From Chloroflexota bacterium (GTDB lineage: Bacteria; Chloroflexota; Limnocylindria; P2-11E), in contig VBFI01000052.1 of assembly GCA_005889275.1 (NCBI GenBank), forward strand, positions 1-45,705: a stretch of DNA of 45,705 nucleotides. The letters are read 5' to 3'. Under the pieces are notes generated by a model that was not told where the DNA came from, did not search any database, and was given only the letters and a program-made list of their open reading frames with translations. Shown piece after piece: positions 8,142-16,788 of this stretch (the stretch's first letter is position 1; every line of letters starts with the position of its first letter). Made by a program: the position numbers and the translations under genes.

Positions 8142-9862
8142 CCTTCGCGCGAGCGCCGCTCGTCGCGACGATCGCGCTGGTCCTCGCTCTCGCACAGCCG
8201 ACGGCCGCGACCGCCGACGAGGGCTGGACCATCGAGCGGTTCGCGGCGGACATCACCATCCGGCCGGACGCGTCGCTCCATGTGGTGGAGACGATCGACG
8301 TGAACTTCGGCGGCCTGGAACGCCACGGGATCTTCCGCACCATCCCGGTGCGGTACAAGGTCGACGACACGCACGTACGCGTCTACCGGCTGAGCGTCAC
8401 GAGCGTCACGGACGCGACGGACCGAGCGGTCCCGTACGCGGCGACCGACCAGGGCGGCTACCGTGTCGTGAAGATCGGAGACGCGAACCGCCTCGTGAGC
8501 GGCCGCCAGACCTATCGCGTCACGTACGACCTCGCTGGCGCGCTGAACACGTTCTCCGACCGCGACGAGCTCTTCTGGAACGTGAACGGCCCGGATTGGC
8601 CGGTGCCGACGAGCGCGGTCACGGCGAGCGTGCACGCGAGCCAGCTCGGCCAGATCATCTGCTATGAGGGCGCCGCGGGATCTCGCGAGCCCTGCCGGTC
8701 GACGCCGTCTTCGACGTCTGCCCAATTCGCGACGGCGCGCCCGCTCGATCCCGGCGAGCAGCTCACCGTCGTCGCGGCCCTTCCGAAGGGCACAGTCGCC
8801 GAGCCCGCCCCGATCATCGAGCGGGACAGCGACAACCCGCTGACCTATTTCGAGCCGCAGCCCGCCTTCCTCGCGCTCGCGGTGCTCGTCCTCGTGGGCG
8901 GTCTCGCGTTCCTCTTCTGGCGCTGGTACGCCGCGGGCCGCGACCTCCGGGAGCGCGAAACGATCGTGCCGGAGTACGAGCCACCGGATTCGCTGCGGCC
9001 GGCCCAGCTCGGTCTCCTCCTCGACGAGAGCGCCGACACGAAGGACGTGACCGCGACGATCGTCGACCTCGCGGTCCGCGGTTATCTGGTCATCGGCGAG
9101 ATCCCGCAGCATGCCGTCTTCGCGACACGGGACTGGACGCTCACGAAGACCGCGAAGGTCGCGACCGACCTTCTTCCGTACGAGCGCATCGTGTACGACG
9201 GCCTCTTCGACGATCGCGAGTCGGTGAAGCTCTCGGAGCTGAAGCGGCACTTCGCGGAGACGCTGCAGAAGGCCGAGGGCGCCCTCTACCAGGACTCGGT
9301 CGCGCGCGGTTGGTTCGCGCGACGCCCCGACCGCACGCGCCTCGGCTATCTCGGCCTCGGGCTTCTCGGGATCGTCGCGGGTCTGGCGCTCGCCTTCGTT
9401 CTTGGCCGCGGTGTCGGCGCGGGTCTTGTCGGCCTGGCGGTCGTCCTCGTCGGAATCGTCGCTGTGCCGGTCGCGCGGATCATGCCCGCGAAGACGGCCG
9501 TCGGCGCCGAGCTCCTTCGCCGCACGCTGGGCTTTCGCAGGTACATGGACGTCGCCGAGAAGGATCGCGCCCGTTTCGCCGAGCGCGAGAACATCTTCTC
9601 CACCTACCTGCCGTTCGCGATCGTGTTCGGCTGCGTGGACCGCTGGGCGCGCGCCTTCGCGGGGATCGACACCGCGGCGCAGACCGCGGCATGGTATTCG
9701 GGGACCTCCGCGTTCAACGCGGCGCAGCTCTCGTCGTCACTGCAGGGCTTCTCGTCGGACCTCGGCTCGGCGATCGCGGCGACGGCGGGCTCGAGCGGTG
9801 GGAGCGGCTTCTCGGGCGGCGCCGGGGGCGGCGGCGGTGGCGGCGGCGGGGGAAGCTGGTGA
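8138..9862 (+). CDS. DUF2207 family membrane protein
   Basis: Signal peptide, IRPDASLHVVETIDVNFGG...RHGIFRTIPVRY, TMs, Gly-rich C-terminus GGAGGGGGGGGGGSW; GTG overlaps the mgtE stop. Confidence 0.9.
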   Translation: MTFARAPLVATIALVLALAQPTAATADEGWTIERFAADITIRPDASLHVVETIDVNFGGLERHGIFRTIPVRYKVDDTHVRVYRLSVTSVTDATDRAVPYAATDQGGYRVVKIGDANRLVSGRQTYRVTYDLAGALNTFSDRDELFWNVNGPDWPVPTSAVTASVHASQLGQIICYEGAAGSREPCRSTPSSTSAQFATARPLDPGEQLTVVAALPKGTVAEPAPIIERDSDNPLTYFEPQPAFLALAVLVLVGGLAFLFWRWYAAGRDLRERETIVPEYEPPDSLRPAQLGLLLDESADTKDVTATIVDLAVRGYLVIGEIPQHAVFATRDWTLTKTAKVATDLLPYERIVYDGLFDDRESVKLSELKRHFAETLQKAEGALYQDSVARGWFARRPDRTRLGYLGLGLLGIVAGLALAFVLGRGVGAGLVGLAVVLVGIVAVPVARIMPAKTAVGAELLRRTLGFRRYMDVAEKDRARFAERENIFSTYLPFAIVFGCVDRWARAFAGIDTAAQTAAWYSGTSAFNAAQLSSSLQGFSSDLGSAIAATAGSSGGSGFSGGAGGGGGGGGGGSW

Positions 9863-9892
9863 GCGGCGGCCGCTATCCTTGTCGGGTCGCGC

Positions 9893-9966
9893 GGGCTGTT
9901 GGCTCAGCCGGTTAGAGCGCTGCGTTCACATCGCAGAGGTCGCTGGTTCGAATCCAGCACAGCCCA
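9893..9966 (+). tRNA. tRNA-Val(CAC)
   Basis: Cloverleaf GGGCTGT...ACAGCCC, anticodon arm CTGCG-TTCACAT-CGCAG, T-arm GCTGG-TTCGAAT-CCAGC; CCA not templated. Confidence 0.95.
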
Positions 9967-10005
9967 CCGAGACCGCTTCGCGGAGCTCTCACCCGCGCGT
10001 CTTGC

Positions 10006-10320
10006 TCAGGCCGGACGCTCCACGACGTTCAGGATGAGCCCGCTCGCGACGAGTAGCGCGAGGGCGATGGCAACGACGACGGCGATCCGCCGGAAGTCGC
10101 GCAGCACGTATGCGCGCTCCGAGGCGGCGGCGCGCTCCAGGCCCTGCGAGGGCGCTCCGACCGCTCGGGCGGTGCCGCCCCGGGCCCCGTAGCGCACGCG
10201 GGACGCGGCGGGACGGGCGGGCTCCTTCTCGTAAGGCGTCGCGACGCGGGGCGCGGACGCACGACGAGAAGCCTCGACCGAGCGGCGCGAGCGCGAGCGA
10301 ACGCGGTGCTTCTTGGCCAC
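10006..10320 (-). CDS. Small protein with Arg-rich N-terminus and a C-terminal TM helix
   Basis: GTG start at 10320; VAKKHRVRSRSRRS...RDFRRIAVVVAIALALLVASGLILNVVERPA; divergent from the DUF4446 gene. Confidence 0.6.
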   Translation of the reverse strand: MAKKHRVRSRSRRSVEASRRASAPRVATPYEKEPARPAASRVRYGARGGTARAVGAPSQGLERAAASERAYVLRDFRRIAVVVAIALALLVASGLILNVVERPA

Positions 10321-10360
10321 GGGAATAGAGAGGATAGCGGACCTTTTATGCTCCGCCGCG

Positions 10361-10855
10361 ATGCCGCTCGACGAAGGGACGCTTTCGCTCGTGGTCGTCG
10401 CGCTCGCGGCCGCGGTCGTCCTCCTCGTCGTGTGGGTCGCCTGGCTGCAACGCTCCGAGGCGGTGCTGCGGCGCCGTCTGCGGCGGCTCATCGGCGACGC
10501 CGAGGGGACCGGCTTCGACGAGGTCCTGGATCGGCAGCTGCGCCGCCTCGACGAGGTCGCCGGACGCGTCGACGCGCTCAACAAGCTGCACCACGACCTC
10601 GAGAACCTGACCCAGCGGAGCATCCAGAAGGTCGGCGTCGTGCGCTTCAACCCGTTCGCTGACACCGGCGGCGATCAGTCGTTCGCGATCGCGCTGCTCG
10701 ACGCCGAGGGGAACGGCCTCGTCCTCTCGAGTCTCCACGGCCGGACCGACACACGGATCTTCGCGAAGCAGGTGCAGAGCGGGCGTTCGCGCCACCAGCT
10801 CTCCGACGAGGAGCAGGACGCGATCCGGCGCGCGCTCGCACCGGCTGGGGCGTGA
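10361..10855 (+). CDS. DUF4446 family protein
   Basis: N-terminal TM, VGVVRFNPFADTGGDQSFAIALLDAEGNGLVLSSLHGRTDTRIFAKQV. Confidence 0.92.
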   Translation: MPLDEGTLSLVVVALAAAVVLLVVWVAWLQRSEAVLRRRLRRLIGDAEGTGFDEVLDRQLRRLDEVAGRVDALNKLHHDLENLTQRSIQKVGVVRFNPFADTGGDQSFAIALLDAEGNGLVLSSLHGRTDTRIFAKQVQSGRSRHQLSDEEQDAIRRALAPAGA

Positions 10856-11751
10856 CCGAGGCGAGCTCGTTCGCGGACGACCGCGCGCTCGCGATCGTGA
10901 ACCCGATCGCCGGCAAGGGCGCCGGCGAGCGCCTCGCGAAACGGATGGCCGCCGACTTCAGGGCCCAGGGCGTCCGCGTCGACATCGTCCGCACGCCCGC
11001 GCCGGACGAGGCCGCGCGGCTCGCCCGCGAGGCCGCGGCCGACGGCTACCGGTTCATCGTCTCGGCGGGCGGGGACGGAACGGCGAACGAGATCGCCAAC
11101 GGGATCGTGGGAAGCGGCGCGGTCCTCGCGCTCTACCCGATCGGGTCGGGGAACGACTTCGCGCGCGCGCTCGGCTACCCGCGCCGCCCGCGCGACGTTG
11201 TCGGCTTCCTCCGGAGCGCCCGCCGCCGCTCCATCGACGTGGGCGAGATGAATGGCCGGATCTTCGTGAACGCCGCGGGCGTCGGCATCGACGGACACGT
11301 CGCGGCGCGGGTCACGGCGACGAGCCGGATCGTCGGCGAGACGCTTGGCTACTTCACCGGCGCCCTCGTAGGGATCGCGACGTACCGGCCCCGGCCGATG
11401 CGCGTCCTCATCGACGGCGAGCTCATCAGCGGGCGATTCCTGAGCGTCGTCGCGGCGAACGGCACGCACTTCGGTTCGGGGATGCGCATCGCGCCGCAGG
11501 CGTCGCTCGACGACGGGCAGCTCGACGTCGTCCTCGCCGGAGACCTCTCCCCGTGGGCATCGATGGTCGCGCTCGGCAAGATCTACTTCGGGACCCACAT
11601 CGACGGCAAGACGATCATCCTGAAGCGAGCGCGCGCCGTCGAGATCGAGCTCGAGCGGCCGCTCGCGGCGCAGCTCGATGGTGAGGTCACCACGGTGCCG
11701 CATCTTTCGATCCGTGTGCGCCCGCGCGCCCTCGAGGTGCTCGCGCGATGA
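10852..11751 (+). CDS. Diacylglycerol/sphingosine kinase family lipid kinase
   Basis: VNPIAGKGAG, SAGGDGTANEIANGI, PIGSGNDFARALG. Confidence 0.94.
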   Translation: MTEASSFADDRALAIVNPIAGKGAGERLAKRMAADFRAQGVRVDIVRTPAPDEAARLAREAAADGYRFIVSAGGDGTANEIANGIVGSGAVLALYPIGSGNDFARALGYPRRPRDVVGFLRSARRRSIDVGEMNGRIFVNAAGVGIDGHVAARVTATSRIVGETLGYFTGALVGIATYRPRPMRVLIDGELISGRFLSVVAANGTHFGSGMRIAPQASLDDGQLDVVLAGDLSPWASMVALGKIYFGTHIDGKTIILKRARAVEIELERPLAAQLDGEVTTVPHLSIRVRPRALEVLAR

Positions 11752-13157
11752 AGCGCGTCGATCCCCGCCGCCAGCTCCCCTCGGTCGACGCGGTGCTGCG
11801 CGCCGCGAGGCCGCCCGACGCCGATCGCGAGCGGTTCGCCCGCGCCGCGCGCGACGTCCTCGCGCGGGCGCGCGAGTCGGGCGCCACCGGCGACGCCGCC
11901 GCCTTCGCCGCCGAGGCCCGCGCGCTCCTCGACGAACGCGCTCGCCGCACGCTCCGCCGTGTCCTCAACGCGACCGGCGTGATCCTCCAGACGAACCTCG
12001 GCCGAGCGCCGCTCTCGGCGCGCGCCCTCGCCGCGATCGCCGAGGCCGCGGGCGCGGTGAGCGTGGAGTTCGACCTTGCCGCCGGGAAGCGCGGCGAGCG
12101 GCACGGCCACGCGGCGCGACTGCTCGCCGATCTCGCCGGCGCCGAGGATGCCTGCGTCGTGAACAACAACGCCGCCGCCGTGCTGCTCGCGCTCGCGGCA
12201 CTCGCGACCCGCAAGGAGGTCATCGTCGCGCGAGGCGAGCTCGTCGAGATCGGCGGTGGCTTCCGCATTCCCGACGTCCTGCGGCGGTCCGGAGCGAAGC
12301 TCGTCGAGGTCGGCACGACGAACCGCACGTACGCGCGCGACTACGCCGCGGCTATCACCGAGCGGACTGGCGCGATCCTTCGCGTGCACGCGAGCAACTT
12401 CAAGCTGACCGGCTTCGTCGCGCGGGCCGACGGCCGCGACCTCGCCGCCCTCGCGCGCGAGCACAACGTCGCGTACATCAACGATCTCGGCAGCGGCACG
12501 TTCCTCGACACCGCGAAGTACGGTCTTCCGCCGGAGGAGACGGTCGCCGGCGCGGTTGGGGAAGGCGCCGACGTCGTCACCTTCAGCGGCGACAAGCTGC
12601 TCGGCGGGCCCCAGGCCGGGCTCTGCGTCGGCCGCGCGTCGCCGATCGCGGCGATCCGCGCGCATCCGCTCATGCGTGCGCTCCGCCCGGACAAGCTGAC
12701 CCTGGCCGGGCTCATCGCCACGCTCGAGGTCTACCGGGACGGGACCGCGGAGACCGAGCTCCCGGTCTGGCGGATGATCGCCGCCGCGCCGCGCGCGCTT
12801 GCCGATCGCGCGCGTGCGGTCGCGGATCGCCTTTCCGCCGCGGGGGTGCGGGCGGAGGTGATCGAGACGCGCTCGGCCGTCGGCGGCGGCTCGCTCCCCG
12901 ACGAGACCCAGCCCTCGTTCGCGGTCGCGCTGTCGGGGCCGCACGTCACGCGTCTGGCGGCCGCGCTTCGCCGCGCCGATCCGCCGGTGATCGCGCGGAT
13001 CGTCGACGAGCGGGTCGCGCTCGACCTGCGGAGCGTCCTGCCGGAGGATGATGAGCTGCTGGCGCGCGCGGTCGAGACCGCGCTCGAAGAAGGGGGAGCA
13101 GATGGATCTTCGGAGCACCCGGACCGACCGAGCCCCGGCGCCGGTCGGTCCGTATAG
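11748..13157 (+). CDS. selA: L-seryl-tRNA(Sec) selenium transferase
   Basis: LNATGVILQTNLGRAPLS, CVVNNNAAAVLLAL, VEVGTTNRTY, PLP-lysine context TFSGDKLLGGPQAGL; followed by selB. Confidence 0.97.
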   Translation: MKRVDPRRQLPSVDAVLRAARPPDADRERFARAARDVLARARESGATGDAAAFAAEARALLDERARRTLRRVLNATGVILQTNLGRAPLSARALAAIAEAAGAVSVEFDLAAGKRGERHGHAARLLADLAGAEDACVVNNNAAAVLLALAALATRKEVIVARGELVEIGGGFRIPDVLRRSGAKLVEVGTTNRTYARDYAAAITERTGAILRVHASNFKLTGFVARADGRDLAALAREHNVAYINDLGSGTFLDTAKYGLPPEETVAGAVGEGADVVTFSGDKLLGGPQAGLCVGRASPIAAIRAHPLMRALRPDKLTLAGLIATLEVYRDGTAETELPVWRMIAAAPRALADRARAVADRLSAAGVRAEVIETRSAVGGGSLPDETQPSFAVALSGPHVTRLAAALRRADPPVIARIVDERVALDLRSVLPEDDELLARAVETALEEGGADGSSEHPDRPSPGAGRSV

Positions 13158-13488
13158 CCAGGCGATCGTCGCCGGGGACTTTGTGTTCTGCGCGGGGCAG
13201 ATCGCGCTCGATCCCGCGACCGGGCAGCTCGCGGGAGGCGAGGACGTACGCGCTCAGACCCGTCGCGTGCTCGACAGCCTCGCGGCCGTCCTCGTGGAGT
13301 CGGGCTCCGGCCTCGATCGGGTCACGAAGACGACGGTCTTCCTCACCGATCTCGGCGACTTCGCCGCCATGAACGAGGTGTACGGGGAGCGCTTCGGATC
13401 CCATCGGCCGGCCCGGTCGACGGTCCCGGTGGCGGCGCTGCCCCGCGGCGCGAAGGTGGAGATCGAGTGCATCGCGGTGCGTCGCTAG
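13102..13488 (+). CDS. RidA/YjgF family enamine/imine deaminase
   Basis: APAPVGPYSQAIVAGDFVFCAGQIALDPATGQL, GSGLDRVTKTTVFLTDLGDFAAMNEVYGERFG, RSTVPVAALPRGAKVEIECIA; overlaps the selA 3' end by 56 nt. Confidence 0.96.
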   Translation: MDLRSTRTDRAPAPVGPYSQAIVAGDFVFCAGQIALDPATGQLAGGEDVRAQTRRVLDSLAAVLVESGSGLDRVTKTTVFLTDLGDFAAMNEVYGERFGSHRPARSTVPVAALPRGAKVEIECIAVRR

Positions 13489-13501
13489 CCGGCCACGGCC
13501 G

Positions 13502-15439
13502 GTGACCGAAGCCGGTCCCGTTCGCGTCGTCGCGACCGCGGGCCACGTCGATCATGGGAAGTCGACGCTCATCACCGCGCTCACCGGCATCGACCCCGAT
13601 CGCCTCCGCGAGGAGCGCGAGCGCGGGATGACGATCGACCTCGGATTCGCGTGGTTCGTTCTCCCGGGCGGCGCGGACGTGGGCATCGTCGATGTCCCGG
13701 GACATCAGGACTTCATCCGCAACATGCTCGCGGGGGTCGGCTCGGTGGACGCGGTCCTGCTCGTCGTCGCGCTCGACGAAGGCGTCATGCCGCAGACGCG
13801 CGAGCACCTCGCGATCCTGCGAATCCTCGGCGTCGAGCGCGGGGTCGTGGCCCTCACGAAGCGCGACCTCGTTGACGACGAATGGGCCGCGCTGGCTCGC
13901 GCGGACGTGGCCGCGACCCTCGCCGACACGCCGTTCGGGGCGGCGCCGCTCGTCGAAGTGTCGGCGACGTCGCGCCGCGGCCTCGACGACCTGAGCCGTG
14001 CGCTCTCGGACGTGCTCGCCCTCGCGCCGCCGCGACGCGACATCGGCCGGCCGCGGCTGCCCGTCGACCGCGCGTTCACGCTCGCGGGGTTCGGCACGGT
14101 CGTCACCGGGACCCTCGTCGAAGGGACCCTCGCCCTGGGGGACGAGGTCGCGATCTACCCATCCGGCAGGCGCGCGCGGATCCGCGGGGTCCAAACGCAC
14201 AAGCGCGGTCTCGCCCTCGCCCGTCCGGGGAGCCGCGTCGCGCTGAACCTGACTGGCGTCGACAAGGACGATCTCGCACGGGGCATGGTCGTCGCGCATC
14301 CCGGGGCGCTCGCGCCGACCTCGGTCATCGCGGCGCGCGTCTCGCTGCTCCCGGCGGCGTCGGGTCCGCTCGCACACGACGAGGCCGTGAAGGTGCACCT
14401 CGGCACCGCCGAGGTGATGGCCCGTGTCTCGCTGCTCGAGGGCACGACTCTCGACCCCGGCGCCACCGGCTGGGCGCAGCTTCGGCTCGCGGAGCCGGTC
14501 GCCGCGGCGGTGGGCGACCGCTTCGTCATCCGCCGGCCGTCGCCGCCCGAGACCCTCGGCGGTGGCGCGATCGCGGACATCTCCGGCGAGCGGGTCCGCC
14601 GGCGCCGCGATGCGGTCGACGCGCTCGAACGCCGCGCGGCACCGACACCGGAGTCGCGTCTTCTCGCCACGCTCGACCTGCCCCGGGGCGCGGAGGAAGC
14701 GGCGACCCGGAGCGGACTCTCCGACACCGAGCGCGACGCCGCGATCGCGGTGCTCCTCAGCGACGGCCGCGCGGTCCGCCTCGGCGACGCGCTCGTCGGT
14801 CGCGAGGGCTACGAGGCGCTCGCGACTCGGCTCGAGCGTGGCCTCGCCGCTGCGCACCGCAAGGCGCCGCTCCGTGCGGGCCTCGCCCGCGAGGAGATGC
14901 GGAGCGCGCTCGGCCTACCACCGAAGCGGTTCAACGGCCTGGTCGGGGAGCTCGCGCGTGAGGGTCGGGTCGTCGAGCGTGGCACCGCGCTCGCGCTTCC
15001 CGGGCACGTCGTCAGCCTGAGCCCGGCCCAGGAGGCGGCCTGGTCGCGCGCGCGCGCGGCGCTCGGCCGTGATCCGCTGCAGCCACCGTCGCCCGCGGTG
15101 CTCGAGGCGGACTTCGGCATCGATCGTGAGCTCGTCGCGGCGCTCGCGGAGCGCGGCGATCTCGTGCGGATCGGGACCGAGGCCGTCTTTCTGCCGGAGG
15201 CGGTCGCGGACTTCGCCGAAAAGGTGATCGTCGAGATGGCCGCCGTCGGGCGGGTCACCGTCGCGAGGGCGCGCGATCTTGGCGGCTCGAGCCGGAAGCA
15301 CGTCCTCCCGCTGCTGCAGTTCCTCGATGACCAGGGAGTCACACGGCGCAGCGGCGACGACCGCGTCCTGGTCGTGTCGGCGGAGCAGGCGCGCGAGCGC
15401 ATCGCTACGCTCACGCGTCGGAAAGAGGTGGCTCGATGA
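13502..15439 (+). CDS. selB: Selenocysteine-specific elongation factor SelB
   Basis: [58 protein letters not shown]-terminal winged-helix region. Confidence 0.97.
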   Translation: MTEAGPVRVVATAGHVDHGKSTLITALTGIDPDRLREERERGMTIDLGFAWFVLPGGADVGIVDVPGHQDFIRNMLAGVGSVDAVLLVVALDEGVMPQTREHLAILRILGVERGVVALTKRDLVDDEWAALARADVAATLADTPFGAAPLVEVSATSRRGLDDLSRALSDVLALAPPRRDIGRPRLPVDRAFTLAGFGTVVTGTLVEGTLALGDEVAIYPSGRRARIRGVQTHKRGLALARPGSRVALNLTGVDKDDLARGMVVAHPGALAPTSVIAARVSLLPAASGPLAHDEAVKVHLGTAEVMARVSLLEGTTLDPGATGWAQLRLAEPVAAAVGDRFVIRRPSPPETLGGGAIADISGERVRRRRDAVDALERRAAPTPESRLLATLDLPRGAEEAATRSGLSDTERDAAIAVLLSDGRAVRLGDALVGREGYEALATRLERGLAAAHRKAPLRAGLAREEMRSALGLPPKRFNGLVGELAREGRVVERGTALALPGHVVSLSPAQEAAWSRARAALGRDPLQPPSPAVLEADFGIDRELVAALAERGDLVRIGTEAVFLPEAVADFAEKVIVEMAAVGRVTVARARDLGGSSRKHVLPLLQFLDDQGVTRRSGDDRVLVVSAEQARERIATLTRRKEVAR

Positions 15440-16736
15440 AGTTCCGCGCCGTCCGACCGGACAAGCTCGGCAGCGTCGACGCGATCGTGGTTCCGCTGTT
15501 CGCAGACACGCCGCCGCCCTCGTGGCTCCCGCGAGCGACCCGCACGGCGATCGCGCGGATCCAGAAGCAGGAGCATGGAACGACCCGGCTCTACGGCGTG
15601 AACACGCTGCACGGCGATCCGCGCATCGTCCTCGTCGGAGCCGGGAAGCCGGGCGAGCTCGACGCCGAACGCGTGCGCAATATCGCGAGCGCGGGGATCC
15701 GCGCGCTCTGGCGATCGTCTCTGCGCAAAGTCGCCATCGGCGTTCCGCGCGGCGCGCTCACCAGTGCGCGCGCGGTGCAGGCGAGCGTCGAGGGGGCGAT
15801 CTACGCGATGTGGCGGCCCGAGGTTCACCGGACGCGCTCGGAAGAGCGGCATCTTCCGGAGATCGACACGGTGACGCTCGTCGCCGAGGACGCGCCGAAG
15901 GAGGCGATCGACCGCGGCGTCGCGATCGGTATCTCTCGGTCGCGCAGGGAAGCCACGAGCCGCCGCAGTTCATCGTGATGCGGCACAAGGGGCGGGGCGG
16001 GAGCGGCTACGACCTCGGCCTCGTGGGGAAGGGGATCACCTTCGATTCGGGCGGCATCTCGATCAAGCCAGCCGACAACATGCACCACATGAAGGCGGAC
16101 ATGACCGGAGCGGCCTCGGTGATCGCAGCTCTCGCGGCGATCGGAAAGCTCGGCGTGAAGGCGAACGTCATCGCCGTGGCGCCGTGCACCGAGAACCTCC
16201 CCGGCGGCGGTGCGACGAAACCCGGCGACGTCTTCACGGCGATGAGCGGGCGCACGGTCGAGGTGATCAACACCGACGCCGAGGGCCGGCTCGTCCTCGT
16301 CGACGGGATCAGCTACGCGCAGCGCGAGGGCGCGACACGGGTGGTCGACGTCGCCACGCTCACCGGGGCGATCGCCGTCGCCCTGGGCAACCACTTCACC
16401 GGGCTCTTTGGCAAGCCCGCCTCGTTCGTCGAGACCGTCCGCGCCACCGGCGCCGAGGCGGGCGACCGCCTCTGGCCGATGCCCCTCACCGACGAGTACC
16501 GCGAAGAGATCAAAGGTGAGGTGGCCGACATCCGCAACAGCGCGGGACGCGAGGGCGGGGCGATCAAGGCCGCCGCGTTCCTCGATTCCGCGGTCGAGGA
16601 CGGCACGGAGTGGGCGCACCTCGACATCGCGGGGACGTTCTGGTTCGACCGCGACCGATCGCACGCACCCAAGGGGCCGCAGGGTCCGATCGTGCGAACG
16701 CTCGTCGCGCTTGCGGAGCGGTACGCGCGGGGCTGA
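15436..16736 (+). pseudogene. pepA: Leucyl aminopeptidase (M17) with an internal out-of-frame deletion
   Basis: N-terminal domain reads in frame 15436-~15930 (ends EAIDRGVAIG). The catalytic domain resumes in another frame from ~15927 (YLSVAQGSHEPPQFIVMRHKG...GKGITFDSGGISIKPADNMHHMKADM...[10 protein letters not shown]). The expected ~50-aa linker with an NxPxN-type motif is absent. Confidence 0.88.
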
Positions 16737-16788
16737 CAATAGAACGAATGGTCTATCGGCGCTCACTGGACCCGCCGTCGCCGCGAGG

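Noticed and set aside
9800-9862. Gly-rich repeat (ggcggcggtggcggcggcggg) as a microsatellite or regulatory repeat
   Set aside because: It encodes the Gly-rich C-terminus common in DUF2207 membrane proteins.
11748-15439. Search for a selenoprotein gene, tRNA-Sec or SelD within the window
   Set aside because: No tRNA-Sec-like cloverleaf, SelD, or convincing TGA-interrupted family was found; they may lie outside the window.
15436-16736. Programmed ribosomal frameshift or selenocysteine recoding to explain the split pepA
   Set aside because: No slippery site and no in-frame TGA at the junction. The missing ~50-aa conserved segment points to a deletion or assembly error, not recoding.
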